Counted from the stretch's first letter, positions 7,571-16,050 are shown. The stretch: DNA of 46,678 bases from Oscillospiraceae bacterium (GCA_017505635.1 JAFVOU010000038.1:1-46678), one strand, 5' to 3'. Numbers and translations: made by a program. The notes: a model not told the origin generated them from the letters alone.

Positions 7571-8596
7571 TTAAAATTCAATTTTTCCGTAGAGGCCTGT
7601 GCTGCCGAAATCGCCAAGGTCGTCAACAAGTTTTGTTTCTCTTGTTTTCTGAACCTGTGGTGCAGGTTTTTCTCTGCGGTCGCGGTTGTTTCTGCGGTTG
7701 CCGTTTGGTTTGCGGTCGCCGCCTTTGCCGCCTTTGCGTGGGTTTGTTGGGTAGATAACAACCTTGCGGTTGCTGCCTTCGCCTTTGGATTCGCTTTTAA
7801 CGCCTGCAATTTCGCTTACTGTTGCATGGATGATGCGTCTTTCGTAAGGGTTCATTGGTTCAAAAGCATAGCTTCTGCCGCTTTTGTTAACCTTTGCAGC
7901 CATTTTTTTAGCAACTGCAACAAGGTCTTTTTCGCGTTTCTGACGGTAGTCTGCAACGTCAACAGAAATTTTTTCGTCGCTGTCTTCAAAGCGGTTGGAT
8001 GCAAGGGAAGTAAGATAGCTGAGTGCTTCCATTGTTTCGCCTTTGCGGCCGATAAGGCAGCCTGCATCTTCGCCTACGATTTTGATGATATAGCCTGTCT
8101 GTGTTTTTACGATGTGGAATTCTGCTTCCTTTTCGTAGAACTGGCCGATTACGCTTTTGATAAATTCAACTGCGTATTTAACCTTTGCAGGTGCTGTTTC
8201 GAGGGTGATTTCTTCGCCGGATGTTTCTGCTGTTTCTTCGGCTTTAACTTCCTGCACAGCTTCCTGTTTTGGTTCTTCTTTTTTAGGTTCAGCTTTAACT
8301 TCAGCTTTTGGCTGTGGTTTTGGCTGTTTTTTGTTTTCCTTTTTAGCAGGTTTTTCCGCTTTTTCCTGTTTTGGTTCTTCTTTTTTAGCAGGTTTTGGTG
8401 CTTCAAAGAGGTCTTTTACACTAAATTCATCTTCAATTTCCACAACCTTTACCTTTGCAGGTTTACGGCGGAATAATCTTTTTTCAGGGTATTCCAGCAC
8501 TTCGCATGTAACCTGTTCTCTTGTGAGTGCAAGTTCTCTGAGAGCAAGGTCGATAGCTTCGTCAACTGTAGCCGCCTGTTTGATAACTTCTCTCAT
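7571..8596 (-). CDS. jag: RNA-binding protein Jag/KhpB
   Basis: 341 residues. Domains in order: Jag_N (residues 1-50), a long Lys/Glu/Pro-rich low-complexity linker (about 60-130), a KH domain (about 140-225) with the GxxG loop LIGRKGE, and an R3H domain (about 225-285) with PMNPYERRIIH. The tail is basic and Asn/Arg-rich. KhpB binds RNA, usually with KhpA, and influences cell division and envelope synthesis. The start codon overlaps the yidC stop by one base (TAATG), so translation is probably coupled. It is the last gene of the rpmH-rnpA-yidD-yidC-jag unit. Confidence 0.95.
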   Translation of the reverse strand: MREVIKQAATVDEAIDLALRELALTREQVTCEVLEYPEKRLFRRKPAKVKVVEIEDEFSVKDLFEAPKPAKKEEPKQEKAEKPAKKENKKQPKPQPKAEVKAEPKKEEPKQEAVQEVKAEETAETSGEEITLETAPAKVKYAVEFIKSVIGQFYEKEAEFHIVKTQTGYIIKIVGEDAGCLIGRKGETMEALSYLTSLASNRFEDSDEKISVDVADYRQKREKDLVAVAKKMAAKVNKSGRSYAFEPMNPYERRIIHATVSEIAGVKSESKGEGSNRKVVIYPTNPRKGGKGGDRKPNGNRRNNRDRREKPAPQVQKTRETKLVDDLGDFGSTGLYGKIEF

Positions 8597-9660
8597 TATT
8601 TTGCTCCGTACATTTCTTTTTCTTTTGCTCTTGCTTTTTCAAGACGTGCTGCGTCTGATTCGGAAAGCTGTTCTTCTTCAGCCCAGGAAGCGCGTGCTTT
8701 TTCAAGGCGTTTTTTGCCAAGTTCTGCACTTGCAGCTGTCATTTTGCCGTCAGCGCCAGGTGCTGCTTTTCTGCTGCTCTGTGCTTTTGCAGCCTTGCGG
8801 CGTTCTTTCATTTCTTCTTCAATTTTTGCCTTTTCTTTTTCTGGGTCAAAGAAGATGCGCAGGAAGAAGTCCTTGCCTATGGAAAGTACGCTGGAGTAAA
8901 TCCAGTAAACTGTAACACCTGCAGGCATTGCAAATGCAAAGTAACCGAACATAAGTGTTGTGTAGATTGGCATCCATCTCATTGGGCCTTCCATTTTCTG
9001 GCCCTGAAGTTTCATCATAATAATCTGGCTGCCCAGCATTGTTGCAACGGAAAGGATTGGGATAATCCAGATAAGGCCAGGTTCTTTGATGGATGGGATA
9101 ACTGTAAGGTCAAGACCGAGGAAGGACATATTGATGTCCTGAATGTAAGCAATCTGGTCTGCTGTGAGAACGCTGGAAAATGCGTCAGGATTGTTTCTTA
9201 CTGCTGTAAGGATTGAAGATTCCGGTGAGTAGCGGGAAAATGCCACGCCAAGACCTTCGGCAATTGTTGTTGCTGCTGCGATTGCTTCTTTGGAAAGTTT
9301 AGCCAGATGTGTAAGTGGCTGGTAGATAACGTTGATAAGACCAAAGAGAATTGGCAGCTGGATAAGCATTGGCAAACAGCCTGAGGATGCAGAGATGCCG
9401 TTTTCCTGCTGAACACGCATAAGTTCTTCCTGGCGTTTCTGCATATTGTTTGCATACTTTTTGTTGATGTCATTAATCATTGGCTGGATAGCAGCCATTC
9501 TGATGCTGGATTTTTTCTGTTTCCAGTCAAGTGGCAAAAGGATGATTCTTGTCACGAGAGTGAAAAGGAAAAGAGCCAGACCATAGTTTGAAACTACGTC
9601 GTAGATGAGTTTCAGAATCATACCAAGTGGTACTGCGATGATGTTAAAAATTCCGCTCAT
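8596..9660 (-). CDS. yidC: Membrane protein insertase YidC/Oxa1
   Basis: 354 residues. It inserts membrane proteins alone or with SecYEG. TM1 is at about 20-40 (YGLALFLFTLVTRIILLPLDW), including the conserved Arg of the hydrophilic groove. A cytoplasmic hairpin with QPMINDINKKYANNMQKRQEELM follows, then SGCLPMLIQLPILFGLINVI, further TM segments at about 185-270, and a charged Lys/Ala-rich C-terminal tail typical of Gram-positive YidC that contacts ribosomes. No lipobox is seen at the N-terminus. It lies between yidD and jag, with which it is probably co-transcribed. Confidence 0.95.
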   Translation of the reverse strand: MSGIFNIIAVPLGMILKLIYDVVSNYGLALFLFTLVTRIILLPLDWKQKKSSIRMAAIQPMINDINKKYANNMQKRQEELMRVQQENGISASSGCLPMLIQLPILFGLINVIYQPLTHLAKLSKEAIAAATTIAEGLGVAFSRYSPESSILTAVRNNPDAFSSVLTADQIAYIQDINMSFLGLDLTVIPSIKEPGLIWIIPILSVATMLGSQIIMMKLQGQKMEGPMRWMPIYTTLMFGYFAFAMPAGVTVYWIYSSVLSIGKDFFLRIFFDPEKEKAKIEEEMKERRKAAKAQSSRKAAPGADGKMTAASAELGKKRLEKARASWAEEEQLSESDAARLEKARAKEKEMYGAK

Positions 9661-9714
9661 AATTCCTCCGAGCTTTTGTTGGCAGATTTTGCTGCCGTAG
9701 CTGTCATTTTGTTT

Positions 9715-9951
9715 TTACTTGTTTGTCCACCTGTGTTTTGGCGGAACAGGGTCCCAGCCGCTTTTGCAGAAAGGGTTGCAGCGCAGAATGCGCCATATAC
9801 CAAGTATAAGCCCTTTTATAACCCCGTGTACTTCGATTGCCTGCATCATATATTCGCTGCAGGTTGGTACAAAGCGGCAGTTGGTACCTAGCATGGGGGA
9901 TATAAATGCCTTGTAGAATTTAATCGGCAATATAAAGAGTTTCTTCATCAT
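9715..9951 (-). CDS. yidD: Membrane protein insertion efficiency factor YidD
   Basis: 78 residues. The family core KFYKAFISPMLGTNCRFVPTC-SEY is present with its paired Cys residues, followed by a short amphipathic helix and the GWDPVP motif. It is thought to assist YidC-dependent insertion at the inner face of the membrane. Its start lies inside rnpA (32-nt overlap), so translational coupling is likely; ATG at 9948 is an alternative start. Confidence 0.92.
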   Translation of the reverse strand: MMKKLFILPIKFYKAFISPMLGTNCRFVPTCSEYMMQAIEVHGVIKGLILGIWRILRCNPFCKSGWDPVPPKHRWTNK

Positions 9952-10282
9952 TATATTTTATCCCTGCTTTGTCCAAGAGAGTTTTAAGCTGTGCCTGAAC
10001 CTGCTGCTGTTTTACATATGGTGTTTTGCCGCGTGGTACAAGGATGATGTCCACAGACTGTGTCATATCGATATTGAGACCACGAATGCTTGCACGCAGC
10101 AGACGGCGGGCACGGTTTCGTTTTACCGCGTTGCCTATCTTTTTGCTGCTGGTTACACCAAAACGGGTAAAACCATAGCGGTTTTTGATGACATACACCA
10201 CCACTAAACTGCCGACATAACCGGCACCGCGGCGGTAGGCACGCAAAAACTCTTTGTTTTTGTTTACTGCTTTTAATTTCAT
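9920..10282 (-). CDS. rnpA: Ribonuclease P protein component
   Basis: 120 residues, normal length. It is the protein subunit that helps the RNase P RNA cleave 5' leaders from pre-tRNAs. The family motif is clear: NRYGFTRFGVTSSKKIGNAVKRNRARR, with the RNR signature. It is downstream of rpmH in the conserved rpmH-rnpA order but separated by a 245-nt gap holding an unusual GC-rich structured element. Confidence 0.95.
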   Translation of the reverse strand: MKLKAVNKNKEFLRAYRRGAGYVGSLVVVYVIKNRYGFTRFGVTSSKKIGNAVKRNRARRLLRASIRGLNIDMTQSVDIILVPRGKTPYVKQQQVQAQLKTLLDKAGIKYNDEETLYIAD

Positions 10283-10347
10283 CTTTTAACTTCTTTCTTG
10301 TGTGCCCTTTGTCCTTAATACAGTCGATTTTTTATGCAGCTGAAAGG

Positions 10348-10417
10348 CCGCGCCGCGGCAGCGAAGCTGACGCAGGGGCCGCAGGCCCCGAAGGTGTGCA
10401 AAGCACACAGGGCGCGG
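10348..10417. other. GC-rich multi-hairpin element between rpmH and rnpA
   Basis: An outer stem (CCGCGCC at 10348-10354 with GGCGCGG at 10411-10417) encloses three perfect tri-loop hairpins: CAGC-GAA-GCTG (10359-10369), GGGGCC-GCA-GGCCCC (10375-10389) and GTGTGC-AAA-GCACAC (10394-10408). This predicts a four-way junction. It is strikingly GC-rich for this genome. A further stem, GACCACC/GGTGGTC, lies at about 10434-10476. Reads on both strands. The function is unknown: it could be a repeat insertion, an mRNA processing site or an attenuator between rpmH and rnpA. Confidence 0.6.
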
Positions 10418-10527
10418 TGCAGATAGAAAATAAGACCACCCATCTGCCAGCCGTATTGGCCTTTGCACCGGTGGTCCTTTTAACTGTATTATAAGGATTT
10501 GGAACAACAATTTTGTTTAACGATTAA

Positions 10528-10662
10528 TTAAACAGCTAATTTTGCTCTGCCTTTTTTTCTTCTTGCAGCGATAACTTTTCTGCCGTTTTTGGATGCCATT
10601 CTGCCCAAGAAACCGTGAACTTTAGCGCGGGAGCGTTTTTTTGGCTGGTAAGTTCTTTTCAT
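10528..10662 (-). CDS. rpmH: 50S ribosomal protein L34
   Basis: 44 residues, [20 protein letters not shown] then [20 protein letters not shown], unmistakable L34. AGGAGG lies just upstream of the ATG. It is the first gene of the leftward unit, with a promoter at 10763-10792 and a leader containing a TGCAGGG/CCCTGCA hairpin (10733-10755). Confidence 0.97.
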   Translation of the reverse strand: MKRTYQPKKRSRAKVHGFLGRMASKNGRKVIAARRKKGRAKLAV

Positions 10663-10762
10663 TGTTTTCTTCCTCCTGTTAGTTTTTTTTATATGCAAAC
10701 AGCGCCTTGTGCGCCGCTGCCGATTAGGTTGGTGCAGGGCATACTACTCCCTGCAAGGTACA

Positions 10763-10792
10763 AGTATATAATATCTGCAGGGGTGTTGTCAA
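10763..10792 (-). promoter_or_regulatory. Promoter of the rpmH operon
   Basis: Minus strand TTGACA (10787-10792), then TATACT (10763-10768) at an 18-nt spacing; an overlapping TATATA at 16 nt is an alternative -10. The leader of about 95 nt before rpmH holds a TGCAGGG/CCCTGCA hairpin. Confidence 0.65.
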
Positions 10793-10828
10793 GCACAAAT
10801 TTTTGCAAAAATCCTTTATCTGTCTGAC

Positions 10829-10860
10829 TTTTCCACATTTTTGGCAGATATTGTTGAAAA
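10829..10860. promoter_or_regulatory. DnaA-box pair upstream of dnaA
   Basis: TTTTCCACA (10829-10837, plus strand) and inverted TTTTCAACA (10852-10860, minus strand), each one or two mismatches from TTATCCACA. Together with the box in the dnaA promoter they give the origin region a second DnaA-box cluster on the far side of dnaA, as in Bacillus. Confidence 0.55.
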
Positions 10861-10946
10861 GTAAAAAACCTTTACAATATATATTGTTTTTTGGAAGGAA
10901 AAATTTTTGTTTTTATTGCAGATATGGGGTTCAGAATGACAGACCT

Positions 10947-11047
10947 GTCACCCTGAACGGAGTGAAGGGTCCCGAGGCGCGATTGAAATAATGGTTAACC
11001 TCTGCATTGTTCAAACAGAGAGATTCTTCGCTGGCGCTCAGAATGAC
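10947..11047. repeat. Family C element, copy C2
   Basis: 101 nt, GTCACCCTGAACGG ... CGCTGGCGCTCAGAATGAC, with inverted ends. Degenerate AGAATGACAGA-like words continue on both sides (10931-11095). It occupies the gap between rpmH and dnaA. Confidence 0.75.
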
Positions 11048-11181
11048 AGAATGGGAAAGTTCAGAATAACAGAATAAAAAGCTCTGAATGACGGAAAGGG
11101 TTTGCCATTGTGATTTGAAATGGCTGCTAAATATGATTTATATTATTTTATATATTTATATTATTATATCTTCTATATATA

Positions 11182-11210
11182 TTGTAATGTTGAAAACTTT
11201 ATGATATAAT
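11182..11210 (+). promoter_or_regulatory. dnaA promoter with embedded DnaA box
   Basis: TTGTAA (11182-11187), a 17-nt spacer, TATAAT (11205-11210). A DnaA box (TGTTGAAAA, i.e. inverted TTTTCAACA, 11188-11196) fills the start of the spacer, so DnaA binding should block RNA polymerase: autorepression. Confidence 0.65.
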
Positions 11211-11321
11211 TATATGGTTAATAGTAGTATCAGAAAGTGCACCCTGCAGCAGGCAGATATTGTGCACAGGATATATATTCTACAGCAGTTTAAAACATAC
11301 TTTATATACAGGAGATATTTA

Positions 11322-12620
11322 ATGAATTCATACGCAGAAGTTTTTGAAGCGGTTAAGGAACACTGCCGCGTTGCAGTGGTTGATGCTTCCTACAAGCTTT
11401 TTATCGAACCGCTGGAGCTTAAATGCATCGAAGAAAACACAGCAATTATCTATGCAAACAACGAATGGGCAAAAAATGTTGTGGAAGAACGTTTTACAGG
11501 TGCAATAAGAAAAGGCTTTGAAAAAATCCTCGGTTTTACAATTATTCCTAAATTTGAGGTTAAAAAAGAGGAAAGCCCAACAGCAGAACCTATAAACGGC
11601 GGTCACTATGCACTGACCTTTGAAACATTTATCGTTGGTTCTTCCAACAAGTTTGCACACGCTGCAGCACTTGCAGTTGCACAGAACCCTGCAAGGGCAT
11701 ACAACCCATTGTTCATCTATGGCGAAAGCGGTCTGGGCAAGACACATCTGCTTAAAGCTATCCAGTACGAAATACAGAGAAACAAGCCAAACGCAAATAT
11801 CATCTATGTTGACGGCGAAACCTTTACAAACGAAATTGTAAATGCAATCAAGGAAAACAACACAAAGGCTTTCCACGACAAATACCGTCAGGTTGATGTG
11901 CTGCTGGTGGACGATATCCAGTTTATTGCAGGCAGAGAAAGAACACAGGAAGAATTTTTCCACACATTCAACGCACTGCACAGTGCAGGCAAGCAGATTG
12001 TGCTGGTATCCGACCGTCCTGCAAAGGAAATCAAAAATCTGGAAGACAGACTTAAAACCCGTTTTGAATGGGGGCTTACAGCTGATATCCAGCCGCCTGA
12101 CTTTGAAACACGCTGTGCAATAATCAAGCGCAAAAGCGACCTGCTTCGTCTTGATATCCACAACGATGCGGTTGAATTTATTGCAAGCAAGGTTAAAAGC
12201 AATATCCGTCAGCTTGAAGGCGTGGTTAAAAAGCTGGACGCACTTAAACGTCTTGAAAGCAAGGAACCAAACCTTATAAACGCACAGCTTGCTGTTAAGG
12301 ACCTGCTGGACGACGAGATGCCTGTGCCGATGATTATTGAAAAAATTATGGAAGAGGTAAGCCGCAGCTACTCCACAACACCTGCTGACATCAAGGGCAA
12401 AAAGAGAACACAGAACATTGCCGAAGCAAGAAAGATGTGTATGTACATTGTGCGCCAGGTTTGCGAACTTTCCATGGAAGATATAGGCAAGGAATTTGGC
12501 GGCCGCGACCACAGCACAGTTGTTTACAGCATAAGCAACGTGGAAGAAAAGATGGCAAAAGACTCTTTCTACAGAGGCAATATCGAAGATATTATCAAAA
12601 ATGTAAAGACCGGCAATTAG
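11322..12620 (+). CDS. dnaA: Chromosomal replication initiator protein DnaA
   Basis: 432 residues. ATG 11322 is chosen over an upstream in-frame start because GGAGAT lies 6 nt before it and the protein then begins at the usual domain I. Domain I covers residues about 1-85 and domain II is short. The AAA+ domain has Walker A GESGLGKT (134-141) and Walker B LLVDDIQF, and domain IV carries the DnaA signature FGGRDHSTVVYS in its helix-turn-helix. It binds DnaA boxes and, with ATP, melts oriC via single-stranded trios. It is flanked by DnaA boxes on both sides. No TTA, CTA or TCA codons occur after codon 3. Confidence 0.98.
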   Translation: MNSYAEVFEAVKEHCRVAVVDASYKLFIEPLELKCIEENTAIIYANNEWAKNVVEERFTGAIRKGFEKILGFTIIPKFEVKKEESPTAEPINGGHYALTFETFIVGSSNKFAHAAALAVAQNPARAYNPLFIYGESGLGKTHLLKAIQYEIQRNKPNANIIYVDGETFTNEIVNAIKENNTKAFHDKYRQVDVLLVDDIQFIAGRERTQEEFFHTFNALHSAGKQIVLVSDRPAKEIKNLEDRLKTRFEWGLTADIQPPDFETRCAIIKRKSDLLRLDIHNDAVEFIASKVKSNIRQLEGVVKKLDALKRLESKEPNLINAQLAVKDLLDDEMPVPMIIEKIMEEVSRSYSTTPADIKGKKRTQNIAEARKMCMYIVRQVCELSMEDIGKEFGGRDHSTVVYSISNVEEKMAKDSFYRGNIEDIIKNVKTGN

Positions 12621-12638
12621 CTTTAAGGATATTTCCAA

Positions 12639-12847
12639 GGGTTGTTCAGGGAGCGGAGCTCCCTTATAACAATAAGCGGCTGGCGTCAAAGGTCGGCTGC
12701 CTTTGGCAGACGGTCGTATTCGCCACGGTGCAAGCCTTGGCTGCACGTTGTGGCGGATAGCGTGCCGCGTACCTTGTTGCATGGGTCCGCTGCGTGCATC
12801 AGCGGCGGTTTTGGTCACTTTTGGCGGCAAAAGTGACGTCCAAAGGA
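12639..12847 (+). repeat. Family D modular hairpin repeat, copy D2, in the origin interval
   Basis: About 210 nt just after dnaA. Modules: GGAGC/GCTCC hairpin, CTGCC-TTT-GGCAG, a long stem ATTCGCCAC/GTGGCGGAT enclosing GTGCAAGCC/GGCTGCAC, then CCGCTG...CAGCGG and GTCACTTTTG-GCGG-CAAAAGTGAC. It matches D4 and D5 in architecture. Confidence 0.75.
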
Positions 12848-12887
12848 CAAAAATCTTTTTAAAAGGTTTTTAAAAAAAACCGTGAAG

Positions 12888-13100
12888 TTTTCAACAACTT
12901 TTTTAAAAGTTAACAGCCACTTTTCAACATTTTAAACACCGGCAAAAGTTTTTAAATTTATTTCAACAAATTATCAACATAAAATGTTTAAAAACTTTAT
13001 GGCTTAAAAAGGCTTGTACAGAGGCTTTTTCGGGTTTTTAACATTTTCCGTGCCTCTACTACTACTACTGTTTATAAGATAGTAGATTCTGAAATTTTTT
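12888..13100 (+). other. oriC: Replication origin oriC
   Basis: Between dnaA and dnaN. DnaA-box-like 9-mers: TTTTCAACA (12888-12896), TTTTCAACA (12921-12929), ATTTCAACA (12960-12968), TTATCAACA (12971-12979), plus weaker TTTTAAACA at 12930 and inverted at 12985. These share CAACA in place of CCACA. About 75 nt further on, a GC-rich CCGTGCC leads into CTACTACTACTACTG (13056-13070), four exact repeats of the DnaA-trio, followed by an AT-rich unwinding region to about 13130. The order box cluster, GC-rich patch, trio, AT-rich matches the Bacillus basal unwinding system. Confidence 0.9.
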
Positions 13101-13179
13101 TGATTTTTAATAAAAAACGATATACAAAAAATGCCGTTTACTGTGGAAAACCGGTTTTCGGCAAGGAAAGGACATAAAG

Positions 13180-14283
13180 ATGAAGATTATCTGCGACAAA
13201 AACACTCTGAATGAAGCAATCCAGACAGTTTCCCGTGCAGTTGCCGTTAAAAGCAATCTTGCATCTATCGAAGGTATTCTGTTTGTTGCAGAAAACGGAA
13301 CACTTACCCTGACAGGCTATGACTTTGAAATGGGCATAAAAACCACATTCGAATGCGATGTCGAAATGGAAGGTGATATTGTTCTGAGCGCAAACCTGCT
13401 GGGCAATATTGTAAGAAAATCCACAGACGACAGAATTTCCATCGAATGTGATGACAGAATGAACTGCAAAATCAGAAGCGGTATGACAGAATACAACATC
13501 AAGGGTATAGACAGCACCGATTATCCTGATTTTCCAACCCCTGCACAGGACAACAGCATTAAAATTGAAAACAGACTGTTCTGCGAAATGGTGGACTATG
13601 TTATCTATGCTGTAAGCCAGGACGAAAAACGCCCTGCACATACAGGTGTGCTGGTTAAACTGGAAAACCGCAAACTGACAATGGTTGCACTGGACGGTTA
13701 CCGCCTTGCAGTGTGTGAAAGAGAAGTTGATTTTGAAGGCAATTTCAGCATGATTGTGCCTGCAAAGGCTATGAACGAAGTTAGAAAAATTGTGGGCGAT
13801 ACCGACGGCAAGCTGACAATTTTTGCAAACAGAAGATATATCATCTTTAATGCAAAGGAATTTATTGTGCTTTCCCGTCTGCTTGAAGGCGAATTCCTTG
13901 ACTACAACAAGGCTATCCCTAAAAATTTCTCCATTAAGGCTACTGCAAAAACCAGAGAATTTATCAATGTTATAGACCGCGTGTCCCTTATCATTACAGA
14001 AAGACTTAAAAACCCTGTAAAGCTCAACATCAACGACAATTTTATCAGCGTTAAATGTGCAACTGAAATTGGCGCAGTTTATGACGAAGTTGATGCAGAA
14101 ATTGAAGGCGGCGAACTTGAAATAGGCTTTAACAACAAATATCTGCTGGACGCACTTAAAGCAAGCAAGAAAGAAGAACTTGTTTTCAATTTTACAGGCA
14201 GCCTTTCCCCTTGTGTTATCAGACCAAAGGACAGCGATGATTTCACATATCTTGTATTACCGGTGAGGTTCAAAAATGACTAA
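13180..14283 (+). CDS. dnaN: DNA polymerase III beta subunit (sliding clamp)
   Basis: 367 residues, standard for DnaN. It dimerises into the ring that tethers the replicative polymerase and many repair proteins. It begins MKIICDKNTLNEAIQTVSRA, the first of three clamp domains, and ends with the conserved YLVLPVRF. The start is supported by AAGGAAAGG upstream. Its last codons overlap the S4-protein gene by 8 nt, indicating coupled translation of dnaN, the S4 protein, recF and remB. Confidence 0.97.
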   Translation: MKIICDKNTLNEAIQTVSRAVAVKSNLASIEGILFVAENGTLTLTGYDFEMGIKTTFECDVEMEGDIVLSANLLGNIVRKSTDDRISIECDDRMNCKIRSGMTEYNIKGIDSTDYPDFPTPAQDNSIKIENRLFCEMVDYVIYAVSQDEKRPAHTGVLVKLENRKLTMVALDGYRLAVCEREVDFEGNFSMIVPAKAMNEVRKIVGDTDGKLTIFANRRYIIFNAKEFIVLSRLLEGEFLDYNKAIPKNFSIKATAKTREFINVIDRVSLIITERLKNPVKLNINDNFISVKCATEIGAVYDEVDAEIEGGELEIGFNNKYLLDALKASKKEELVFNFTGSLSPCVIRPKDSDDFTYLVLPVRFKND

Positions 14284-14491
14284 TATTGAAGTAAAACCAC
14301 CTTTCATAAAACTTGACCAGTTTTTAAAGTTTGCAAATGTTATATACAGCGGCGGCGAGGCAAAAACCGTTATTCTTGAAGGTATGGTGGAAGTTAACGG
14401 CGAAGTATGCACAATGCGGGGCAAAAAACTTTATGACGGTTATGTTGTAAGCTTTAACGGTGAAGATTTTAAGGTTTGTATAAGTGAATAA
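14276..14491 (+). CDS. yaaA: S4-domain RNA-binding protein YaaA
   Basis: 71 residues. A single S4-like RNA-binding fold: KLDQFLKFANVIYSGGEAK followed by EGMVEVNGEV. It is always found between dnaN and recF in many Firmicutes; its role is thought to be ribosome-related but is not established here. It overlaps dnaN and recF by 8 nt each. Confidence 0.9.
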   Translation: MTNIEVKPPFIKLDQFLKFANVIYSGGEAKTVILEGMVEVNGEVCTMRGKKLYDGYVVSFNGEDFKVCISE

Positions 14492-15584
14492 CTGTTATGT
14501 AAAAAGCATAGAGCTTTTAAATTTTCGCAATATTAAAAGTGCACAGCTTAATTTCTGTGAGGGTATAAACGTTATCACAGGTGAAAACGGACAGGGCAAA
14601 ACCAATCTTATAGAAAGTATATGGCTGCTGACGGGGGCAAAAAGTTTTCGCGGCAGCAAAGATAAAGACCTGATAAACAGGGAAAGTGATTTTGCAAGAA
14701 TTGTTGCTTTGACCGCCGATGATGAGTACGAAAACAAAATTGAACTGCTGATTGCCGATACCGAAGGCAAAAAGGGCAGATATGCAAAGTTCAATGACGG
14801 CACACAGAAAAGGGCGGTAAGCATTGCAGGAAAGTTTTACTGCGTGGTGTTCTGTCCGCAGCATCTTACACTTGTAAGCGGCAGCCCGTCTTTGAGAAGA
14901 AAATTTGTGGACGGGGCAATCTGTCAGATATATCCCGGTTATATAAAAACATTCAAAACCTTTGAAAAATATCTGGAACAGAAAAACAGCCTGCTTAAAA
15001 ACTGTATGAAATATTCTGTGGGAGAGTTTAACTCCACACTGGATATATACAACAGAAATATTGCGGCTTTAAGCTTTGAAATTTATAAAAAAAGAAAAGA
15101 ATATATAGATTTGCTGACGGTAAAGGCAAAGGAATATTACTGCAGGATTTCCAGCGGCAGAGAAGATATTGAATTTAAGTATCTGCCTTTTGCCGAAAAA
15201 GAAGAAGATTTTTATAAAAGACTTTGCGAAAGCACCGATAATGACAGAAGGGCAGGATTTTCCACCTGCGGTGTTCAGCGCGAAGATATAGAAATTTATA
15301 TTGACGGCGAAAATGCAAAGGAATTTGCCAGTCAGGGCCAGCAGAGAAGCATTGTGCTTGGCATGAAGCTTGCCGAAAGTGATATTCTTAAAGAGATATG
15401 CGAGATAAATCCTGTTATATTGCTTGATGATGTGCTGAGCGAACTGGATTTTAAAAGGCAGGAATATCTGCTGGAAAATATCGAAGGCAAGCAGGTTTTT
15501 ATTTCGTCCTGTGATGAAAACAGGATAAACCTTGCAACCAGCCGCAAATATCTGGTTAAAAACGGAGAGATAGAATGTATATAG
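14484..15584 (+). CDS. recF: DNA replication and repair protein RecF
   Basis: 366 residues. An SMC-like ATPase that loads RecA at single-strand gaps. Walker A GENGQGKT is at about residues 31-38, the ABC-type signature region is FASQGQQRS, and Walker B is VILLDDVLSELD. The start is GTG 14484, inside the end of yaaA; no better ATG precedes the conserved YVKSIELLNFRN. Codon choice is less biased than in dnaA or gyrA, as expected of a weakly expressed gene. Confidence 0.95.
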   Translation: MNNCYVKSIELLNFRNIKSAQLNFCEGINVITGENGQGKTNLIESIWLLTGAKSFRGSKDKDLINRESDFARIVALTADDEYENKIELLIADTEGKKGRYAKFNDGTQKRAVSIAGKFYCVVFCPQHLTLVSGSPSLRRKFVDGAICQIYPGYIKTFKTFEKYLEQKNSLLKNCMKYSVGEFNSTLDIYNRNIAALSFEIYKKRKEYIDLLTVKAKEYYCRISSGREDIEFKYLPFAEKEEDFYKRLCESTDNDRRAGFSTCGVQREDIEIYIDGENAKEFASQGQQRSIVLGMKLAESDILKEICEINPVILLDDVLSELDFKRQEYLLENIEGKQVFISSCDENRINLATSRKYLVKNGEIECI

Positions 15585-15820
15585 ATATCGCAACCGATTT
15601 TCTGATTGATGAAAAGGATATTGTTGGCATATTTGACCTGGACAACACTACGGCTGCAGGCAAACATACCATAAATTATCTTAACGAAATGCAGAAAAAA
15701 GGAAAGGTGACATACCTTATCAAGGATATTCCAAAAAGCTTTGTGGTGACCACAGGCGGTGATATTTATGTTGTGGAACTTTCCAGCCAGATATTGCGTA
15801 AAAGATTAGAAATTAAATAA
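15575..15820 (+). CDS. remB: RemB (YaaB), DUF370-family regulator
   Basis: 81 residues. The DUF370/RemA fold is seen in FLIDEKDIVGIFDLDNTT, with the C-terminal half GDIYVVELSSQIL. RemA relatives are ring-forming DNA-binding regulators of matrix genes in Bacillus; RemB sits at this exact position between recF and gyrB in many Firmicutes. It overlaps recF by 10 nt. Confidence 0.88.
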   Translation: MYIDIATDFLIDEKDIVGIFDLDNTTAAGKHTINYLNEMQKKGKVTYLIKDIPKSFVVTTGGDIYVVELSSQILRKRLEIK

Positions 15821-16050
15821 GGGCGATGCCCTTAACCCATTTATGCTTCGCATGTTACTTTTGTGACCAAAAGTAACCAAAAGTCCCGCTGATGCACGCA
15901 GCGGACCCATGCGGAATATGTATGAAGTTGTCGCTTTTATTGTGGCGCTTCCGCAGACAAGTCCGTCTGCACCGCGCCGCCTTATAAGTGAAAAAATGCG
16001 ACATATTTTTATTGTATATGAGGAGGGGACACCCCTCCATTACACCACCC
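15820..16050 (-). repeat. Family D modular hairpin repeat, copy D3 (inverted)
   Basis: Read on the minus strand it ends with CCGCTG...CAGCGG and GTTACTTTTG-GTCA-CAAAAGTAAC, the second with a paired change relative to D2. The 5' modules (GGAGGGG/CCCCTCC, GGCGGCGCGGTG, GGAAGCGCCAC) match D6, not D2/D4/D5, defining a second subtype. A small hairpin, AAGGGC-GAT-GCCCTT, lies directly after remB. Confidence 0.75.

Noticed and set aside
10348..10417. Possible tRNA-like cloverleaf between rpmH and rnpA
   Set aside because: All three hairpins have 3-nt loops, there is no anticodon loop, no TTCRA arm and no CCA, so it is not a tRNA; kept as an unexplained structured element.
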